8,920 nt of DNA, taken from the NCBI GenBank assembly GCA_020201415.1, contig JAIVGW010000099.1:1-8920 (forward strand). The letters are read 5' to 3'. The number at the start of each line of letters is the position of its first letter. Position 1 is the stretch's first letter. Positions 6,071 to 8,920 of this stretch are shown here, piece after piece. Under the pieces are notes generated by a model, which saw only the letters and a program-made list of their open reading frames with translations, was not told where the DNA came from and searched no databases. This DNA is from Lentisphaerota bacterium (GTDB lineage Bacteria > Verrucomicrobiota > Kiritimatiellia > JAAZAB01). The position numbers were made by a program, and so were the translations under genes.

Positions 6071-6217
6071 CTTAAATCAACGTTTTTTGACACAAAAAGT
6101 ATGCTTTAAGAAAACCCGCGGCATAGTCATTAAATACCAATGGCCAACCGATATTATAGGGAAAAAGGGTCAGGGCTCGTTTTTCTACATTTGTGGTCTA
6201 AAACACGCCAAAGGCAC

Positions 6218-6254
6218 AAAAAGTCCTCCCGCGCAATGCGAAGGACTGATTTTT
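6218..6254 (+). terminator. Rho-independent terminator hairpin, probably bidirectional
   Basis: AGTCCT (6222-6227) pairs with AGGACT (6242-6247); inside it CGC (6230-6232) pairs with GCG (6238-6240) around a five-base loop, with a small CC/A internal bulge. The stem is followed by GATTTTT on the plus strand and by TTTTT (from AAAAA at 6218-6222) on the minus strand. It would separate the kinase transcription unit from the beta-helix gene. The T-tract is short, so efficiency is uncertain. Confidence 0.55.
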
Positions 6255-6347
6255 GGTTCTGCCGTATGTGTTTCATCGGGCTGTTTTGCCGTCACGAGGC
6301 TGTTTCATTCACGGCTTGCTTGCGTTCGCAGCGTGTTTTATCGGGAA

Positions 6348-6377
6348 TTGACATCGCCAGCCCGATTCCGCTACATT
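6348..6377 (+). promoter_or_regulatory. Sigma70-like promoter for the beta-helix gene
   Basis: A perfect TTGACA (-35, 6348-6353) is followed after 18 bases by TACATT (-10, 6372-6377, four of six consensus bases). The start of transcription would fall near 6384, giving a leader of about 106 bases before the ATG at 6490. An inverted repeat ATCGGG (6340-6345) / CCCGAT (6361-6366) overlaps the -35 and spacer and could be an operator, though six-base matches are common by chance. Confidence 0.42.
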
Positions 6378-6489
6378 ACTCACATAAAAGTGCTCTTCAG
6401 GCCGGTTCCAGAGGGCGGGTGCCTGTGTTGCCTGAAAAGCGATTTCTTATCAGTCACCGGTTAGTCATGGGTGATGCGAAAGGCCGAAG

Positions 6490-7806
6490 ATGATACGGAT
6501 CAGGATCAAGGGCGGGCGGATTGAGTCGTTGGATCAGGACGGCGGGCGATTGAAGGAGGGAACGGCCGGGAAAGACGATACGGCGGTTATCCAGGACGCC
6601 GTGGACCGTCTTGAAGCGGAGGGGTGTGTTCTTCTCAGCACGGGCCAGTATCGGCTGACGGCGCCCATCGGCGTCCACCTGCCGGGAACGATCCGCGGCG
6701 AGGGACGTGGAACCGAGGTCTTGCCGCCGGCCAACGACTTCGCATTCAAGGTTTCATACGACGGCCGCTGCCCCGACCGCACAATCACCAATTTCGGTGT
6801 GGCGCCTGCCCACGCGGACAAGGCCGACTGGCAGAAACGCCTGGACGAGCGCGAGGACCGCCCCGGGAACCGCATGCGCTTGCAGGGCGTTCATATCTGT
6901 GAGCTGGCCATTCAAGGGAACGGGCAAGGAAAAGGAATCTTCCTGAAATGCCTGACCGAATCCACGTTCCGCGACCTGTGGATCAACGGGACGGCGGACG
7001 GCGCCGCACTGTATCTGGACGTTGCCGTGATGGAGTGCGTGTTCGAAAACCTGCACCTCAGCAATTGTGGGTCGCCGGCCAACCGGGAGGCCACCATTGC
7101 CATGCCGTCGCGCAACGGCAATGGCGCCAACAATCTGCATTTACGCGGCATCTATGTGATCTTTCCCCAGTATATCGGCATCGAGATTGGCTCAGATGAC
7201 ATGCCCGGTGATCCGCGCCTGGTCTGGTTTGAGCACTGCATGCTTCACGGCTGGCATCAGCTCACGACACCCGCGCCATACGACCTGATTCGTGTCAACC
7301 GGACCAATCCGGAGCGCGGCATCGCCTTTTCCGACTGCCGGATCGGTATGGGGGCGAACGATGCCGATCCGGAGAACCGGCACCTGTACGTGCGGCAGGG
7401 GCGGGTGGCCCTTGAGGGATGTGTCATCGGCGGCGGGCAGAGCAAACGGATGCTGCAAGTCGACGCCGGCGGCGTTCTCTATGCCACCGGCAACACGTTT
7501 CATGGGCAGGTGGCCGAGAGTGTGCTCCAGGCGGAGGGTGCGGCCGTAACATTCGCCAACAACCATATTGACGTTCGGCACGGGCCGGTGCTTCTCGACC
7601 TCCGGTCCCCGCGCCTTGCCAGGATCATGGACAATGACGTGCAACTCTCGGATGAGCAGGGCATGTTACGGTTGACGGACACTATGGACGCACCGGCGGG
7701 TCCCATGAAGGTGACCGGCAACTTTCTGTTCGGCGCGGCAATGCCGCTGCAGTGTGAACTTGCTTCCGGGGCGGCGGTTATTGAGCGCGATAACGTGTGT
7801 GTCTGA
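6490..7806 (+). CDS. Right-handed parallel beta-helix protein (pectate lyase superfamily 3-like)
   Basis: The 438-aa ORF has, at about residues 28-62, the start typical of Pectate_lyase_3-type proteins: KDDTAVIQDAVDRLEAEG followed by CVLLSTGQYRLTAPIGV and a Gly-rich turn (GTIRGEGRGTEVLPP). Short alternating rungs ending in Asn or Gly then recur: FRDLWINGTADG, FENLHLSNCG, NNLHLRGIYV, IAFSDCRIGMG, ALEGCVIGGG, YATGNTFHG, FANNHI, MDNDVQL, VTGNFLFG. Such folds bind or cleave polysaccharides, in secreted enzymes and in phage tailspikes. The catalytic residues cannot be assigned by eye, so lyase, hydrolase, isomerase or pure binding roles are all open. No signal peptide is present, unlike most secreted relatives, and an in-frame stop just upstream (6472-6474) rules out a longer start. 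The ribosome site is weak (AAAGG, 6479-6483). A co-oriented exported protein follows after 47 bases, so a shared transcript is plausible. Confidence 0.75.
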   Translation: MIRIRIKGGRIESLDQDGGRLKEGTAGKDDTAVIQDAVDRLEAEGCVLLSTGQYRLTAPIGVHLPGTIRGEGRGTEVLPPANDFAFKVSYDGRCPDRTITNFGVAPAHADKADWQKRLDEREDRPGNRMRLQGVHICELAIQGNGQGKGIFLKCLTESTFRDLWINGTADGAALYLDVAVMECVFENLHLSNCGSPANREATIAMPSRNGNGANNLHLRGIYVIFPQYIGIEIGSDDMPGDPRLVWFEHCMLHGWHQLTTPAPYDLIRVNRTNPERGIAFSDCRIGMGANDADPENRHLYVRQGRVALEGCVIGGGQSKRMLQVDAGGVLYATGNTFHGQVAESVLQAEGAAVTFANNHIDVRHGPVLLDLRSPRLARIMDNDVQLSDEQGMLRLTDTMDAPAGPMKVTGNFLFGAAMPLQCELASGAAVIERDNVCV

Positions 7807-7853
7807 CCGCGATTGTTGAAATGCCACCTTAAAAGCAATATTTTATAAATAAA

Positions 7854-8920
7854 ATGAAAAATACAACTACACTTTTTGTGAAACTCCTTGTGGTCTTCCT
7901 GATAATCGCTTCGATCAGCAAGAGTCTGGTTGCGGGATCCAATGAGAATAAACCATGGCGTTCAGGCTGGATGGCGGTGAAAGATCATGACGAGGCTGTT
8001 TTGGCCGGAGCGAAGGAACTGGGTTTCCAGGCATTGATCATTGGCGGCGCCCCCGAGACTCACGAACGCCTCCAGGAATTTGCCATCAAGGCGCAGGAGT
8101 ATGGGGTCGATACCTATTTTAAGCTTGTGCCCCAGATTCCTGAGGGCAGCGATAAATCCCAATTCGAGCAGCGCATGCCTCCATATGATGAAGAGCTACT
8201 AAAAAAACTCAGCTTAAATCCGCAGGAATGGAGGAAGACCTACCAAACCGGCGGGGAGCCCTTGGAGGGACATGCAGAAGTTTTTAAAAAACCATTCATC
8301 TGCTTTCATCACAAGGAGGTGATGGATGCAACTAAAAAGGCCATGCGCGAAAAGCTCACCAACGCACCGGCATTGGCTGGGGTTGGTTTCGATGCGTTTG
8401 GCTACCAGAATTATAAGAACTGTGTCTGTGAGGAATCTCTCCGACAGTTGGAAGCCTACCGGAAACAGCATCCTGCGATGTCGGCAGAAGAATCGGAATC
8501 AGCCTTCGCTCTGGATTCGATGGTCGATTGTCTTAACGAACTGGCGGATTATGCCCGGAGCGTCAGGCCTGGCATCAAGACCACCATACATATCTGGCCG
8601 ACCTATCTACCCGAGCCGCTCTACGGCAACCGCCTCGACGTTGACTATTGCTGCCAGTCCGTGGCTTGGTTTTTTGCGCCTTATTGGTCGCAAAGTAAAA
8701 TAGCGGACTACACGAGAACCGTCGTCCAGGACGAAAAAAAGTACTTTCCACGGGCTCGCGGCATTCCGTTCATCGGGGTCTATCTTGGAAGGAAGTTCGT
8801 GGACAAGCCCTTGGAGCAGTTTCGCGCGGAATTGCGGACAATTTTTTCCAATGCCCCCTCCACCAGTATTAGTATTCACGAGATTGCGGATGTAATTCTC
8901 ACTCCTGAATATCGTAAAGC
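7854..8920 (+). CDS. Exported protein of unknown function, possibly a TIM-barrel glycoside hydrolase-like protein, 3' end beyond window
   Basis: The frame is open from ATG 7854 to the window end (355 complete codons plus two bases). Residues 1-27 form a clear Sec signal peptide (KNTTTLFVKLLVVFLIIASI, ending LVAG). The mature part alternates strand- and helix-like segments as in a (beta/alpha)8 barrel: AVLAGAKELGFQALIIGG (about 48-65), VDTYFKLVPQ (85-94), ALAGVGFDAFGYQNYKNCVC (173-192), a long helical region (193-237), KTTIHIWPTYLPEPL (242-256), VAWFFAPYWS (270-279) and PFIGVYLG (305-312). GVGFDAFGY (D180) recalls a strand-4-type acidic motif of sugar-active barrels, but no family is recognised. 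There is no Shine-Dalgarno; the leader is very A/T-rich (TTTTATAAATAAA). The coding sequence looks less G/C-rich than the beta-helix gene before it. Polysaccharide processing with the neighbour is an inference. Confidence 0.68.
   Translation, partial: MKNTTTLFVKLLVVFLIIASISKSLVAGSNENKPWRSGWMAVKDHDEAVLAGAKELGFQALIIGGAPETHERLQEFAIKAQEYGVDTYFKLVPQIPEGSDKSQFEQRMPPYDEELLKKLSLNPQEWRKTYQTGGEPLEGHAEVFKKPFICFHHKEVMDATKKAMREKLTNAPALAGVGFDAFGYQNYKNCVCEESLRQLEAYRKQHPAMSAEESESAFALDSMVDCLNELADYARSVRPGIKTTIHIWPTYLPEPLYGNRLDVDYCCQSVAWFFAPYWSQSKIADYTRTVVQDEKKYFPRARGIPFIGVYLGRKFVDKPLEQFRAELRTIFSNAPSTSISIHEIADVILTPEYRK

Larger units (their letters stand above)
5984..6489. other. Gene-free leader between the kinase and the beta-helix gene
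   Basis: This region carries repeat copy 2, a segment AAAAAGGGTCAGGGCTCG (about 6163-6180) that looks like an intergenic repeat end but has no second copy here, the terminator hairpin at 6218-6254 and a promoter candidate at 6348-6377. Two overlapping ORFs (6087-6464 and 6140-6493) cross all these elements, are rich in Arg, Cys and His, lack ribosome binding sites and resemble no family, so I do not call them genes. Confidence 0.6.

Noticed and set aside
6087..6493. Two overlapping plus-strand ORFs before the beta-helix gene
   Set aside because: They cross a terminator hairpin and a promoter, lack ribosome sites, and their Arg/Cys/Phe-rich sequences match nothing I know; the ATGA overlap with the next gene is probably chance.

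Overview
The window looks like a chromosomal stretch from an environmental bacterium of the PVC superphylum (Planctomycetota, Lentisphaerota, Kiritimatiellota or a relative). The main reason is a very large Hanks-type Ser/Thr kinase with a membrane anchor, a long Ala-rich extracytoplasmic region and degenerate leucine-rich repeats. Anaerobe-type genes (desulforedoxin/desulfoferrodoxin, a 2-oxoacid:ferredoxin oxidoreductase remnant) and a beta-helix carbohydrate-type protein next to an exported, probably TIM-barrel protein fit the same picture. The phylum is an inference from gene content, not from a marker gene.

Left part (about 1-2100), all genes on the minus strand: a stress and sulfur/oxygen-defence neighbourhood. 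From right to left it holds the 3' remnant of a 2-oxoacid:ferredoxin oxidoreductase beta subunit, a desulforedoxin-domain ORF cut off where the superoxide-reductase half should begin, a DUF3309 membrane mini-protein nested out of frame inside that ORF, a CsbD-family stress protein, and an exported metallo-beta-lactamase-fold protein of the persulfide dioxygenase type that runs off the left edge. The desulforedoxin and CsbD genes each have a near-identical 20-base, partly palindromic element upstream (17 of 20 bases shared), suggesting common regulation. Between CsbD and the MBL gene lies an array of degenerate TGTGAGTG octamers that reverses orientation and can fold into a hairpin of about 32 bp.

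Middle part (about 2290-6070), plus strand: the kinase gene, bracketed by two direct copies of a repeat of about 70 bases. The ORF stops at 5861, but the adjacent -1 frame continues the protein for about 41 codons to a TAG at 5981-5983, right where the second repeat copy begins. The gene is therefore probably frameshifted at its 3' end, or carries a sequencing error.

Right part (about 6070-8920), plus strand: a gene-poor leader with a good terminator hairpin and a sigma70-like promoter, then a 438-aa right-handed beta-helix (pectate-lyase-3-like) protein, then, 47 bases later, an exported protein that I do not recognise and that runs off the right edge. The last two may form a small polysaccharide-related operon.

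Nothing here amounts to a demonstrable new defence or mobile system. The most interesting items are the shared operator-like element, the nested DUF3309/truncated desulforedoxin locus, the reversing octamer array and the repeat-flanked, frameshifted kinase.
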